DNA of 64,000 nt from Burkholderia sp. H160 (GTDB lineage Bacteria > Pseudomonadota > Gammaproteobacteria > Burkholderiales > Burkholderiaceae). A program made the translations under genes and the position numbers. Where the stretch lies: the NCBI GenBank assembly GCA_000173575.1, contig ABYL01000007.1, forward strand, positions 1 through 64,000, written 5' to 3'. The notes beneath the pieces were generated by a model. It saw nothing but the letters and a program-made list of their open reading frames with translations, ran no database searches and was not told where the DNA came from. How positions within the stretch are numbered: position 1 is the stretch's first letter; the number at the start of each line of letters is the position of its first letter. This document shows, one piece after another, positions 49,225-58,226 of the stretch.

Positions 49225-50958
49225 ATGTCGCTGCCGAATGCTCCCGCTTCTGATTCCGGTTCCGCTTCCCACACCGCACGCACGACCGGCGCGCGCCTCG
49301 TCGTCGATGCGTTGCTGACGCACGGCGTCGAACGCGTATTCTGCGTTCCCGGCGAAAGCTTTCTCGCCGTGCTCGATTCGCTGCACGACGAAACCGCGCG
49401 CATCCAGACGGTCGTCTGTCGTCACGAAGCCGCGGCCGCGAACATGGCCGAAGCGGTCGGCAAGCTGACCGGCCGACCGGGTGTCGCGTTCGTCACGCGT
49501 GGGCCGGGCGCGACGCATGCGTCGATCGGCGTGCACACCGCGTTTCAGGACTCGACGCCGATGATCCTTCTGATCGGTCAATGCGCGCGCGAGCATCTCG
49601 ATCGCGAGGCGTTTCAGGAGATCGACTATCGACGCATGTTCGGCCAGATGGCGAAGTGGGTCGCGCAGATCGACGACCCGAAGCGCATCCCCGAATACCT
49701 GAGCCATGCGTTTCATACCGCCACCTCGGGTCGGCCGGGCCCGGTCGTTCTGGCGCTGCCCGAAGATGTATTGAGCGATGCCTGCGAGGCGGTGCCTGGC
49801 GCCCCCGCTTATCAGCGCGTGGCGGCGTCGCCGTCGGCCGCGCAGATCGCGAAGCTGCACGAGTTGCTCGAAGGCGCGCAACGGCCGATGGTGATCGCGG
49901 GCGGCAGTGGCTGGACACCAGCCGCGTGCGCGGACTTGCGGCGCTTCATCGAAAACTGGCAGTTGCCGATCGGCCTCGCGTTCCGCTTCCAGGACACTTT
50001 CGACAACGAGCATCCGAACTACGCGGGCGACGTCGGTCTCGGCATCAATCCCGCGCTCGCGCAGCGTATTCGCGATGCCGACCTGCTGCTCACACTGGGT
50101 CCGCGCCTGGGCGAAGCGACGACCAACGGCTACACGCTGCTCGACATTCCGAAGACGAAGCAGACGCTCGTGCACGTGCATCAGGGCGCGGAAGAACTCG
50201 GTCGCGTGTATGCGGCCGATTTGCCGATCGTATCCGGAATGCCTGAGCTTGCGGCGATGCTCGCGGAACTGCAGCCGTCGTCGTCCGGCAAGCTCGCCTG
50301 GGCGGGTGCCGCCGAGGAAGCGCATCACGCGTATCTGGAATGGCGCAAGCCGCGCGCGATCCCGGGCGACGTCCAGATGGGCGAAGTGATCCAGCAATTG
50401 CGCGCGCACTTGCCCGACGACGCGATCCTCACGAACGGCGCGGGCAATTACGCGATATGGTTGCATCGCCATTTCTCGTATCGACACTTCCGCTCGCAGC
50501 TCGCGCCGACGAGCGGCGCGATGGGTTACGGCGTGCCGGCCGCGCTCGCCGCGAAGTCGCTGTATCCGCAACGCGCGGTGGTCGCGCTCGCCGGCGACGG
50601 CTGCTTCATGATGGCCGCGCAGGAACTCGCGACGGCGATGCAGTACGACTTGCGCGTGCTGTTCATCGTCGTCAACAACAGCCACTTCGGCACGATCCGC
50701 ATGCATCAGGAGCGGCACTATCCGCATCGCGTGCATGGCACGGGTCTCACGAATCCGGACTTTGCGGCATTCGCGCGATCGTTCGGCGCGCATGGCGAGA
50801 CCGTTGAACGTACCGGTGATTTTCTGCCGGCGTTGCAACGCGCGATGGAATCGCAATTGCCGGCTGTGATCGAGATTCGTATGCCACAGGAAGCGAGCAC
50901 GCCCGCGGCGACGCTCGAGATGATTCGTGAGCAGGGGAGGAAGATGCGCGGGGAGTAG
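49225..50958 (+). CDS. ThDP-dependent enzyme of the acetolactate synthase family
   Basis: A 577-residue homologue of acetolactate synthase, oxalyl-CoA decarboxylase and benzoylformate decarboxylase. The three domains are in order: pyrimidine-binding with Glu68 in VCRHEAAAANMAEA, central domain, and pyrophosphate-binding with GDGCFMMAAQELATAM and NN (Mg site) near 490. There is no ilvH-type regulatory subunit nearby, so it is probably not the biosynthetic enzyme. A catabolic role is possible; the substrate is not deducible. Confidence 0.82.
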   Translation: MSLPNAPASDSGSASHTARTTGARLVVDALLTHGVERVFCVPGESFLAVLDSLHDETARIQTVVCRHEAAAANMAEAVGKLTGRPGVAFVTRGPGATHASIGVHTAFQDSTPMILLIGQCAREHLDREAFQEIDYRRMFGQMAKWVAQIDDPKRIPEYLSHAFHTATSGRPGPVVLALPEDVLSDACEAVPGAPAYQRVAASPSAAQIAKLHELLEGAQRPMVIAGGSGWTPAACADLRRFIENWQLPIGLAFRFQDTFDNEHPNYAGDVGLGINPALAQRIRDADLLLTLGPRLGEATTNGYTLLDIPKTKQTLVHVHQGAEELGRVYAADLPIVSGMPELAAMLAELQPSSSGKLAWAGAAEEAHHAYLEWRKPRAIPGDVQMGEVIQQLRAHLPDDAILTNGAGNYAIWLHRHFSYRHFRSQLAPTSGAMGYGVPAALAAKSLYPQRAVVALAGDGCFMMAAQELATAMQYDLRVLFIVVNNSHFGTIRMHQERHYPHRVHGTGLTNPDFAAFARSFGAHGETVERTGDFLPALQRAMESQLPAVIEIRMPQEASTPAATLEMIREQGRKMRGE

Positions 50959-50975
50959 TGGGCCGAACAGGCAAC

Positions 50976-51003
50976 GCCTGCGGGTTGGGTGCCGCAGGCT
51001 TTT
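50976..51003 (+). terminator. Terminator after the ThDP enzyme gene
   Basis: GCCTGCGG (50976-50983), eight-base loop, CCGCAGGC (50992-50999), then four T residues. It also lies at the end of the converging toxin-antitoxin-like gene pair. Confidence 0.75.
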
Positions 51004-51022
51004 CGTGCGCCCCGCATGCGAG

Positions 51023-51655
51023 CTACGCGTAGATAATCGACAACGCGCCAAGCTCCTTCAATAGCGCAGGCTTCTGGGCTTCGATGACGTCGGACTGAAT
51101 CTGATAAATCACTGATTTGATCACTTCGGTCTGGCTCAAGGTCGTCTCGTGCATCAGCGTCTTCAAATCTTCCGCAATGCAAGGGGTGACCTTCATGGAA
51201 AGCCGCCTGCGTGCTGCGCCGCGATGTTCCTTGAAGCGCTCTATTGCCGATCGATGCGCCTTGATGAGCCTCGCCCGCGGATATTCGCCCGACGCAAATC
51301 GATGAAGGTAAAGCGTCATCAACACCTTGCGAAATTCGGTTGAACTCGCGCTATCGACTATATATGCCGCCAGGTCGAGAACATCGAGATAGATCGCGGG
51401 CAGGTGTGCCTCGATCGGCCTGACCTCCTTTTGCCGTGCTTCGCGGATGGCCGGAGTCGACTGGGCCGGTACGGCGACGACTCGATCGCATACGTCGCAG
51501 ACTGCCGCGAGGATATTTTTCACCTTGCCTTTGCCATCGCTGAAAGGCACGTCACGCCGCTGGAACGTCGTCCTTACCAGTTGTTTGCAGTGGGAACAGA
51601 TGGCGTTGCTCTTTTCGCCCTCTTCATACAGTTTCATCTTCATGGTTTCGCTCAC
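51023..51655 (-). CDS. Zinc-finger/ribbon-helix-helix protein, putative antitoxin
   Basis: A 210-residue protein. Residues 18-60 contain Cys20-Ser-His-Cys23 and Cys53-Asp-Val-Cys56, a YgiT/MqsA-style zinc finger. Residues 60-150 are helical. Residues 152-190 (SMKVTPCIAEDLKTLMHE, TEVIKSVIYQIQSD) look like a ribbon-helix-helix DNA-binding domain, where MqsA has a helix-turn-helix. The GTG start overlaps the upstream stop by four bases; ATG at 51643 is an alternative start. Lower G+C than the flanks suggests acquisition. Antitoxin role is inferred from the paired layout; a plain regulator is possible. Confidence 0.55.
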   Translation of the reverse strand: MSETMKMKLYEEGEKSNAICSHCKQLVRTTFQRRDVPFSDGKGKVKNILAAVCDVCDRVVAVPAQSTPAIREARQKEVRPIEAHLPAIYLDVLDLAAYIVDSASSTEFRKVLMTLYLHRFASGEYPRARLIKAHRSAIERFKEHRGAARRRLSMKVTPCIAEDLKTLMHETTLSQTEVIKSVIYQIQSDVIEAQKPALLKELGALSIIYA

Positions 51656-51951
51656 TGATGCACGCTGATAAACACGGTTTCCGGATCACCTACGAAGTAG
51701 AACTTCACGTACCAGCCACCGGACACGATGACGTGAACATCGATTGAAGAAACGCTGTGGTGGGGCGACGAGCTATATTGCGTGCCGTCACTTCTTGCGA
51801 TGAGCGCCTCAACGAATTGAGCGGTAATTTGCCCCGTTGCAAGAAGATTCTTCACGTTAATGCCGGTGCGGGTCTCGTGCTGAAACTTACCGGAGCGGAG
51901 CGCGGAAATGACCGCACGTTTCACCTGCCTATATTTGCCAGGTATCGACAA
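51652..51951 (-). CDS. Small protein, putative MqsR-like toxin
   Basis: About 99 residues, overlapped by four bases by the zinc-finger gene. The C-terminal half TQYSSSPHHSVSSIDVHV, then GWYVKFYFV and VFISVHQ, loosely follows the MqsR/RelE-type RNase order (Tyr/His-rich loop, then beta strands). No ATG is available: the open frame reaches TTG 51963, but that codon overlaps the ribosome site GGAGG (51961-51957), so TTG 51951 is preferred. Toxin before antitoxin is the order of mqsRA and higBA. The family call is by pattern only. Confidence 0.45.
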   Translation of the reverse strand: MSIPGKYRQVKRAVISALRSGKFQHETRTGINVKNLLATGQITAQFVEALIARSDGTQYSSSPHHSVSSIDVHVIVSGGWYVKFYFVGDPETVFISVHQ

Positions 51952-51962
51952 CCACACCTCCA

Positions 51963-51968
51963 ATTATA
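51963..51968 (-). promoter_or_regulatory. Perfect TATAAT hexamer at the start of the toxin-like gene
   Basis: TATAAT on the minus strand (51968-51963) lies immediately upstream of GGAGG. If used as a -10 box, transcription would begin within or just after the ribosome site, giving a nearly leaderless mRNA. No good -35 is present at 17 bases. It may be a chance match in the A+T-richer spacer. Confidence 0.3.
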
Positions 51969-52093
51969 CGATAGGTCTCGTACAAAGACACCCGAACGTT
52001 TTCGTGGCGTCGCTGGAGATTGTCTGCGAAATTTTTTTTGGGAGAAGTCGAATGCCCGAGGTCGTGCAAATAGCAGCGGTATGACGGGGCAAT

Positions 52094-52121
52094 AAAAAAC
52101 CCCGCCGAAGCGGGGTTTTTT
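52094..52121. terminator. Bidirectional terminator downstream of the livK-like gene
   Basis: AAAAAACCCCG (52094-52104), loop CCGAAG without its first base, CGGGGTTTTTT (52111-52121). An 11-base-pair stem with A/T tails on both sides; it ends the livK-type transcript on the minus strand. Confidence 0.85.
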
Positions 52122-52145
52122 CATCAAACGCAGTCAGCAAAAAAC

Positions 52146-53294
52146 TTACTTGCCGCCCACGCTTTGCAGCGTCGTCCACTTGCCATCGACGACCTTGTAC
52201 AGCGTGATGCCACCGTTCTTCAGATCGCCGCGTGCGTCGTACGCGAGATCGTTCGTCGTGACCGCCGGCTTCGACGTCTTCGCGAGCACCGGCAGGTACT
52301 TGGCCGGATCGGTCGAGTTCGCGCTCTTCATCGCGGTGAACATTGCCATCGCGCCGTCATAAGCGTACGGCGAGTACGTCTGCACGTCTTCGTTGAAGCG
52401 CGCCTTGTACTTCTCGACGTACGCCTTGCCGCCCGGCATTTCATCGAGCGGCAGACCGGCGAGCGAGGCCACCGTGCCGTTCGCCGCATCGCCGGCGAGC
52501 TTGATGAAGGTCGGCGTGTGGACCATTTCGCCGCCCATCAGCGGCGCCTTCACGCCGAGCTGCTTCATCTGCTTGACCATCGGTGCCGCTTGCGAATCTG
52601 CGCCGCCGTAGTAGATCAGATCCGGGTTCGACGACTTCAGCTTGGTCAGGATCGACTTGAAGTCGACGGCCTTGTCGTTCGTGTATTCACGATCGACGAT
52701 CGTCGCGCCCGCCGCCTTCGCTGCCTTCTCGAACTGGTCGGCGAGACCCTGGCCGTAAGCGGTGCGATCGTCGACGATCGCGATCTTCTTCATGCCGAGG
52801 TTCTTCACCGCGAACGCGCCGGCGACCGAGCCTTGCTGGGTGTCGGACGTCATCATGCGGAAGGTGGTCTTGAAGCCCTGCTGGGTGAATTCCGGTGCGG
52901 TCGCCATCGCGATCTGCGGAATGCCCGCGTTCGCGTAGATGCGCGAAGCCGGAATCGTCGTGCCCGAGTTGAAGTGACCAAGCATGCCCTTGATGCCGTC
53001 ATCCACGAGCTTCTGCGCAACCGTCGTGCCGGTGCGCGGGTCGGCCTGGTCGTCGGCCGAGTCGAGCACGATGCGAACCGGCTTGCCGCCGATCACCGGC
53101 TTCGTCGCGTTGAACTCTTCGACCGCGAGCACGATGCCGTTCTGGAAGTCCTTGCCATAGTGCGCCTGTGCGCCCGTCATCGGACCGGCGAAGCCGATCT
53201 TCACGTCTTCCGCCGATTGAGCGTTGGCTGTCCCCGCCAGCGACATTGCGGCAACCAGAGCTGCGCCTGCCAGCTGTTTCATTGTGTGTTGCAT
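52146..53294 (-). CDS. livK: Branched-chain amino acid ABC transporter substrate-binding protein
   Basis: A 382-residue periplasmic binding protein of the LivJ/LivK type. The signal peptide covers about residues 1-25 (ends ANAQ). The ligand-binding core shows VKIGFAGPMTGAQAHYGKDF, RIVLDSADDQADPRTGT, GHFNSGTTIPASRIYANAGI and KKIAIVDDRTAYGQGLADQF. No permease or ATPase genes flank it here, so the rest of the transporter is elsewhere. Specificity could be Leu/Ile/Val or another amino acid. Confidence 0.9.
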   Translation of the reverse strand: MQHTMKQLAGAALVAAMSLAGTANAQSAEDVKIGFAGPMTGAQAHYGKDFQNGIVLAVEEFNATKPVIGGKPVRIVLDSADDQADPRTGTTVAQKLVDDGIKGMLGHFNSGTTIPASRIYANAGIPQIAMATAPEFTQQGFKTTFRMMTSDTQQGSVAGAFAVKNLGMKKIAIVDDRTAYGQGLADQFEKAAKAAGATIVDREYTNDKAVDFKSILTKLKSSNPDLIYYGGADSQAAPMVKQMKQLGVKAPLMGGEMVHTPTFIKLAGDAANGTVASLAGLPLDEMPGGKAYVEKYKARFNEDVQTYSPYAYDGAMAMFTAMKSANSTDPAKYLPVLAKTSKPAVTTNDLAYDARGDLKNGGITLYKVVDGKWTTLQSVGGK

Positions 53295-53381
53295 AGCTTC
53301 TCCTTCATACCAGGTGTGGATGAAGCGGTTTCGGGGTCGCCGTGCCGCTTCCGTTCTATTGAATGGATCGCCGAGGTTCGC

Positions 53382-56300
53382 TCAACCGATCGTCATCAAA
53401 TTTGCATTGCCGCCTGCCGCCGCGGTGTTCACGCTGACCGAGCGCTCGGTGAGCAAACGCTCGAGTGCATAGTCCTCTTCGCCGCTCGCGAGCGCACGGG
53501 CCGCGACGCCCTGCACAGACACGATCGGCCCCGCGCGCTTCGCGACCTCCTTCACGAGCGCCAGCAGCTCATCGCTGTCGCCTTCGAATAGCACGGCGTC
53601 GAACGGCGCATCGGCACTCTTCTTCACGCTCGCGTGCGCCTTCAGCGACGCGGGCAGTTGCGAGACCAATTGTTCGCCGGCCGCGCCTTCGAACAACGCA
53701 CGATTTCCCGTCGCCAGCGCCGCCGCGAACTGCACGCGCGCGCCGCTCGCCGTCGACGCGATGCACAGCACCGTGCCGCGCGGCCCCAGCGTGTACGTAT
53801 TACGCTCGCCGGTCGGCCCCGACAGTACCGCGGTCGCGCCCGCCGGCACATGCGACAGATAGCCGTCACAACGCGCGGCAAGCTGCGGCTCGCGCTCGGC
53901 GATCAACCAGTCGCGCAGCGTGGTCAGCGCGGCCGCCGGATTGTCGCCCTTTTCTGCAGCCTGCGCCGCCTGCGGTACTTCGACCACCAGCGCCTGTGCG
54001 AGCGACTTCGGCAAACCAGCCGGCCGCGTCGCGAGCAGACGCTGCAGATACAGCGCGCCACCGGCCTTCGGCCCGGTACCCGACAGCCCTTCACCGCCGA
54101 ACGGCTGCACACCGACCACCGCGCCGATCACATTGCGGTTCACGTAAATGTTGCCCACGTGCGCGCGGCTGATCACGTGCGCGATCGTTTCGTCGATGCG
54201 CGTGTGGATGCCGAGCGTCAAACCGTACCCCGTCGCGCGAATCTGTTCGAGCAGCTTGTCGAGCTGGCTGCGGCGATAGCGCACCACATGCAGCACCGGC
54301 CCGAACACTTCGCGCTTCAGCTCGTCGATGCTGTCGAGCTCGATCAGCGTCGGCGGCACGAAGGTGCCCTGCGTCGCGCCATCCGGCAGTGGCAGTTGCT
54401 CGACCTTGCGGCCCTTGTCGCGCATCGCGGCGATGTGCGCGTCGATGCCGCGCTTCGCGTCGAGGTCGATCACCGGGCCGACGTCGGTCGACAGGCGGTC
54501 CGGGTTGCCGAGCGCGAGCTCCCGCATCGCGCCCGTCAGCATTTCGAGCGTGCGGTCCGCGACATCGTCCTGCAGACAAAGAACGCGCAACGCCGAACAC
54601 CGTTGACCGGCGGAGTCGAAAGACGATTGCAGCACGTCGGCGACGACCTGCTCGGCGAGCGCCGACGAGTCGACGATCATCGCGTTCTGGCCCCCGGTTT
54701 CGGCGATCAGCGGAATCGGCTTGCCATCCGGATCGAGTCGGCCGGACAGCGTCTTGTTGATCAGACGCGCGACTTCGGTCGAGCCCGTGAACATCACCGC
54801 ACGCGTGCGCGGATCGGCGACCAGCGCGGCGCCGACCGTTTCACCGTTGCCCGGCAGCAGTTGCACCGCGCCGGCCGGCACGCCCGCTTCGCGCAGAATC
54901 CGCACCGCCTGCGCGGCGATCAGCGGCGTCTGCTCCGCCGGTTTCGCGAGCACCGTATTGCCGGCCGCGAGCGCGGCGGCCACCTGGCCCATGAAAATCG
55001 CCAGCGGGAAATTCCACGGACTGATACAGACCACCGGACCGAGCGGCCGATGCGTGTCGTTGGAAAACTCGTTGCGGATCTGCGTCGAGTAGTAGCGCAG
55101 GAAGTCGATCGCCTCGCGGATTTCCGCGACCGCGTTGGCGAGCGATTTGCCCGCTTCGCGCACCACGAGGCCCATCAGCGTGTGCATCTGCGCTTCGAGC
55201 AGATCGGCGGCACGCGCGAGGCAATCGGCGCGCGCCTCGACCGGCGTCGCCTGCCAGATCGGCGCGGCGGCCACTGCATGGCCGAGCGCGGCACTCACGT
55301 GCTCCGCTGTCGCCTCGACGACCGTGCCGACGAGATCACGCTGGTCGGCCGGGTTGCGCACATCGCGCGCAACGCCGACGGCGATCTCGTTGTCTTCGAG
55401 CATCGGCGCGGCGCGCCACGGATGATGCGCGCTCGCAAGCAGCGCCGACGACAGCGACGCGAGCCGATGTTCGTTCGACAGATCGAGACCCATCGAATTG
55501 AGCCGTTCCGCGCCGTACAGATTGCGTGGCAGCGGAATACGCGCATGCGGGGCGCCGAGCGGCACGATCTTCGACGCTTCCTCGACCGGATCGGCGACCA
55601 GGTCCTTGATCGCGACGGATTCGTCGGCGATGCGATTCACGAACGACGTGTTCGCGCCATTCTCGAGCAGCCGGCGAACGAGGTACGCGAGCAGCGTCTC
55701 ATGCGTGCCGACCGGCGCGTACACGCGGCACGGGCGGTTCAGCTTGTCGCGGCCGGTGACTTCTTCGTACAGCGGCTCGCCCATGCCGTGCAGGCACTGG
55801 AACTCGTACTGGCCGGGGTAGTAGTTGTTGCCGGCGAGGTGATAGATCGCCGACAGCGTATGCGCGTTGTGCGTCGCGAACTGTGGATAGACGGCATCGG
55901 GCGCGCCGAGCAGCTTTTTCGCGCAGGCGAGGTACGACACGTCCGTGTAGATCTTGCGCGTGTAGACGGGATAGCCTTCGAGGCCATCGACCTGCGCACG
56001 TTTGATTTCCGTGTCCCAGTACGCGCCCTTCACGAGCCGCACCATCACACGGTGACGGCTGCGGCGCGCCAGATCGATCAGGTAGTCGATCACGAACGGG
56101 CAGCGCTTCTGATACGCCTGCACGACGAAGCCGATGCCGTTCCAGCCTTGCAGCTCCGGATCGAAGCACAGCGCTTCGAGCAGATCGAGCGACAGTTCGA
56201 GGCGATCGGCCTCTTCGGCGTCGATATTGAGGCCGATGTCGTAGCGGCGTGCAAGGATCGCGAGCGAGCGTACGCGCGGCAGCAGCTCGCTCATCGTGCG

Positions 56301-57320
56301 TTCCTGCTGGGCGCGCGAGTAGCGCGGATGAAGCGCCGACAGCTTGATCGAGATCCCCGGACCTTCGTAGATGCCGCGACCGCCCGCGGCCTTGCCGATC
56401 GCGTGGATCGCCTGCTCGTACGACGCGTAGTAGCGCTGCGCGTCGGCCTCGGTGGTGGCCGCTTCGCCGAGCATGTCGTACGAATAGCGGAAACCGCGCG
56501 CCTCGTACTTGCGGCTATTCGCGAGCGCCTCGGAGATGTTCTCGCCGGTCACGAACTGTTCGCCCATCAGGCGCATCGCCATGTCGACGCCCTTGCGGAT
56601 CAGCGGCTCGCCGCCCTTGCCGATCAGGCGCGTGAGCGCCGACGAGAGGCTCGTCTCGCTATTGGTCGTCACCAGCTTGCCGGTGATCATCAGCCCCCAG
56701 GTCGCCGCGTTGACGAACAGCGACGGCGCCTGGCCGACGTGCGATTTCCAGTCGCCCTTGCTGATCTTGTCGCGGATCAGCGCGTCGCGGGTCGCGCGAT
56801 CAGGGATGCGAAGCAGCGCCTCGGCGAGGCACATCAGCGCGACGCCTTCCTGGCTAGACAGCGAAAATTCGTGGATCAGCCCTTCGACCCCACCGCCCTT
56901 GCTCTTCGAACGCAGCGTTTCGACGAGCTGGCCAGCCATCGCCTGCACGTCGCCCGCGAGGTTGGCCGGCAGGCGCGCCTGACCGAGCAGGAACGGCACG
57001 CACTCGGGTTCAGGGCGGCGATACGCGGCGGTAATCGCCGCGCGCAGCACCGACTGCGGCTGTACGTTCTGTGCGAAATCGAGAAACGGATGCGAGGCGC
57101 CGTCTTCCTCGTTCTCGACCGCCGCGCCGTCGGCGAGATCGGCAGCGCCGGTTGCGCCCGACAGTTCGGCCGGCAACTGGCCGTGCTCGATCTTTTCGAG
57201 GTACGCGAAGATTGCCTGTTTGATCAGCCAGTGCGGGGTGCGCTCGAGGCGGGTGGCGGCATCTTTGAGCCGCGAACGCAGGAGGTCGTCGACCTTGACG
57301 CCAAGGGTGGTGCTAGCCAT
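53382..57320 (-). CDS. putA: Trifunctional PutA: proline dehydrogenase, P5C dehydrogenase and repressor
   Basis: A 1312-residue protein that oxidises proline to glutamate in two steps at the membrane and represses its own gene when proline is low. Residues 1-48 are the ribbon-helix-helix DNA-binding domain (TTLGVKVDDLLRSRLKDAA). The FAD proline dehydrogenase barrel lies at about 210-560 (GYGWDT-type and RVMVRLVKGAYWDTEIK blocks). The aldehyde dehydrogenase has its catalytic Cys908 in SAGQRCSALR. The C-terminal domain ends with the lid (LMTIG). The RHH domain and the GTTGCA dyad upstream support autoregulation. Confidence 0.97.
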   Translation of the reverse strand: MASTTLGVKVDDLLRSRLKDAATRLERTPHWLIKQAIFAYLEKIEHGQLPAELSGATGAADLADGAAVENEEDGASHPFLDFAQNVQPQSVLRAAITAAYRRPEPECVPFLLGQARLPANLAGDVQAMAGQLVETLRSKSKGGGVEGLIHEFSLSSQEGVALMCLAEALLRIPDRATRDALIRDKISKGDWKSHVGQAPSLFVNAATWGLMITGKLVTTNSETSLSSALTRLIGKGGEPLIRKGVDMAMRLMGEQFVTGENISEALANSRKYEARGFRYSYDMLGEAATTEADAQRYYASYEQAIHAIGKAAGGRGIYEGPGISIKLSALHPRYSRAQQERTMSELLPRVRSLAILARRYDIGLNIDAEEADRLELSLDLLEALCFDPELQGWNGIGFVVQAYQKRCPFVIDYLIDLARRSRHRVMVRLVKGAYWDTEIKRAQVDGLEGYPVYTRKIYTDVSYLACAKKLLGAPDAVYPQFATHNAHTLSAIYHLAGNNYYPGQYEFQCLHGMGEPLYEEVTGRDKLNRPCRVYAPVGTHETLLAYLVRRLLENGANTSFVNRIADESVAIKDLVADPVEEASKIVPLGAPHARIPLPRNLYGAERLNSMGLDLSNEHRLASLSSALLASAHHPWRAAPMLEDNEIAVGVARDVRNPADQRDLVGTVVEATAEHVSAALGHAVAAAPIWQATPVEARADCLARAADLLEAQMHTLMGLVVREAGKSLANAVAEIREAIDFLRYYSTQIRNEFSNDTHRPLGPVVCISPWNFPLAIFMGQVAAALAAGNTVLAKPAEQTPLIAAQAVRILREAGVPAGAVQLLPGNGETVGAALVADPRTRAVMFTGSTEVARLINKTLSGRLDPDGKPIPLIAETGGQNAMIVDSSALAEQVVADVLQSSFDSAGQRCSALRVLCLQDDVADRTLEMLTGAMRELALGNPDRLSTDVGPVIDLDAKRGIDAHIAAMRDKGRKVEQLPLPDGATQGTFVPPTLIELDSIDELKREVFGPVLHVVRYRRSQLDKLLEQIRATGYGLTLGIHTRIDETIAHVISRAHVGNIYVNRNVIGAVVGVQPFGGEGLSGTGPKAGGALYLQRLLATRPAGLPKSLAQALVVEVPQAAQAAEKGDNPAAALTTLRDWLIAEREPQLAARCDGYLSHVPAGATAVLSGPTGERNTYTLGPRGTVLCIASTASGARVQFAAALATGNRALFEGAAGEQLVSQLPASLKAHASVKKSADAPFDAVLFEGDSDELLALVKEVAKRAGPIVSVQGVAARALASGEEDYALERLLTERSVSVNTAAAGGNANLMTIG

Positions 57321-57396
57321 GTTTCCTTCTTCGATACCGGGCGCGAGCCTGGAGAAAGACTAAAAGTTGGGCGAATCGTACGCCTCCCAATAAAAA

Positions 57397-57427
57397 GGTG
57401 CAACCAAACCAACGCACCGGTTGCACC
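57397..57427. promoter_or_regulatory. Paired GTTGCA sites upstream of putA (putative PutA operator)
   Basis: GGTGCAACC (57397-57405) and GGTTGCACC (57419-57427) form a perfect 9-base inverted repeat with a 13-base centre, 77-107 bases before putA. Each arm contains GTTGCA, the consensus bound by the E. coli PutA RHH domain. The surrounding gap (57321-57644, 324 bases) holds no other supported feature and must carry the promoters of putA and of the small gene at 57645. Confidence 0.65.
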
Positions 57428-57644
57428 CGACTGGAAGCCTTATTGGGCGCGGGTTTCAGGATTCTGGTCGACAGCCGGACGGGCGCGGTTGCGATCGGTA
57501 CTTTCCCTGGCGTGATTCTTTTTGAAATAAGCCTTATCAAACGACTTCGCGCGCCGATAACCAGAAGTACGACGACGGGCGGCCGGAAACATCGATTTTC
57601 CGGACACGCAGAAAAGATAAACGGGGTTTGCGAGGGTTGGTGAG

Positions 57645-57815
57645 ATGGAAAAGTGGCTGGTAATACTGGGCATCTGGGCGATGTGTGCGGCCTGTGCGGT
57701 GTTCTTCGTTCGAGGCGCGACCGGCGGCTCGAATCCACGGGATGATGAGCACCAGCGTGCGAGAGCGGCCTCGCGCGGATCGGCGGGCAATGCGCGAAGC
57801 GCGCTGAACGACTGA
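57645..57815 (+). CDS. Small single-span membrane protein (56 residues)
   Basis: A short open frame from an ATG at 57645, with GAGGG 8 bases upstream. It has a hydrophobic N-terminus (WLVILGIWAMCAACAVFFV, residues 4-22) and a hydrophilic tail rich in Arg, Asp, Ser and Ala. The span-then-charged-tail pattern and the ribosome site make it plausible. It is too short for a firm family assignment; it lies divergent from putA. Confidence 0.5.
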   Translation: MEKWLVILGIWAMCAACAVFFVRGATGGSNPRDDEHQRARAASRGSAGNARSALND

Positions 57816-57938
57816 GGTCAGGAAAGCGCGCGCAGCGGTTCGTGGAGCCGGATGCGAGTGTGAGTGGATGGGGATGTGCGACTGGATCGGCGCAGGAAGG
57901 CTGGCGCGCCAGGGTCGGGTCTGAAGGTCGCTGTTGGG

Positions 57939-58226
57939 TCAGCGCGGCCCGAGCGTCGGCGCAATCGCCTCGAACCGCGCACAGACGTCGCCGGGCGATA
58001 CAAGCTGGTCGTGCAGACGACACAGCCGGCTATCCGCGACGTTCGCGCCGAACCCCGAACTGAACGTGACGAGCCCCGCAATGCGCTGCTCGAGCGCATC
58101 GCGCTCGGCCATGCGATGCAGGCATCCGGCGCAGCACGGCGTGAGGGCCGCGCTGCCGCGCTCGATGGCGCCTGCATATGCTGCGGCGCCGGCGGCACGA
58201 GCTGACAGCATTTTCACGAGTGTCAT
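57939..58226 (-). CDS. Cys-rich small protein coupled to the exporter gene
   Basis: A 95-residue protein that I do not recognise. After 30 residues rich in Ala comes CCAGCLHRMAERDALEQRIAG, with Cys31, Cys32 and Cys35, then Cys69 and Cys82. His37 and His72 sit close to cysteines. Such spacing could bind a metal or iron-sulfur cluster. Its ATG (58226) overlaps the exporter stop by four bases, so translation is coupled. The encoding is in the same frame as a longer open frame that is only a shadow of the exporter gene. Confidence 0.6.
   Translation of the reverse strand: MTLVKMLSARAAGAAAYAGAIERGSAALTPCCAGCLHRMAERDALEQRIAGLVTFSSGFGANVADSRLCRLHDQLVSPGDVCARFEAIAPTLGPR

Noticed and set aside
53634..57515. 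A 1293-codon open frame on the plus strand
   Set aside because: It is antisense to putA. High G+C makes long antisense frames; the translation is Arg-rich with no domain, and putA is clearly real.
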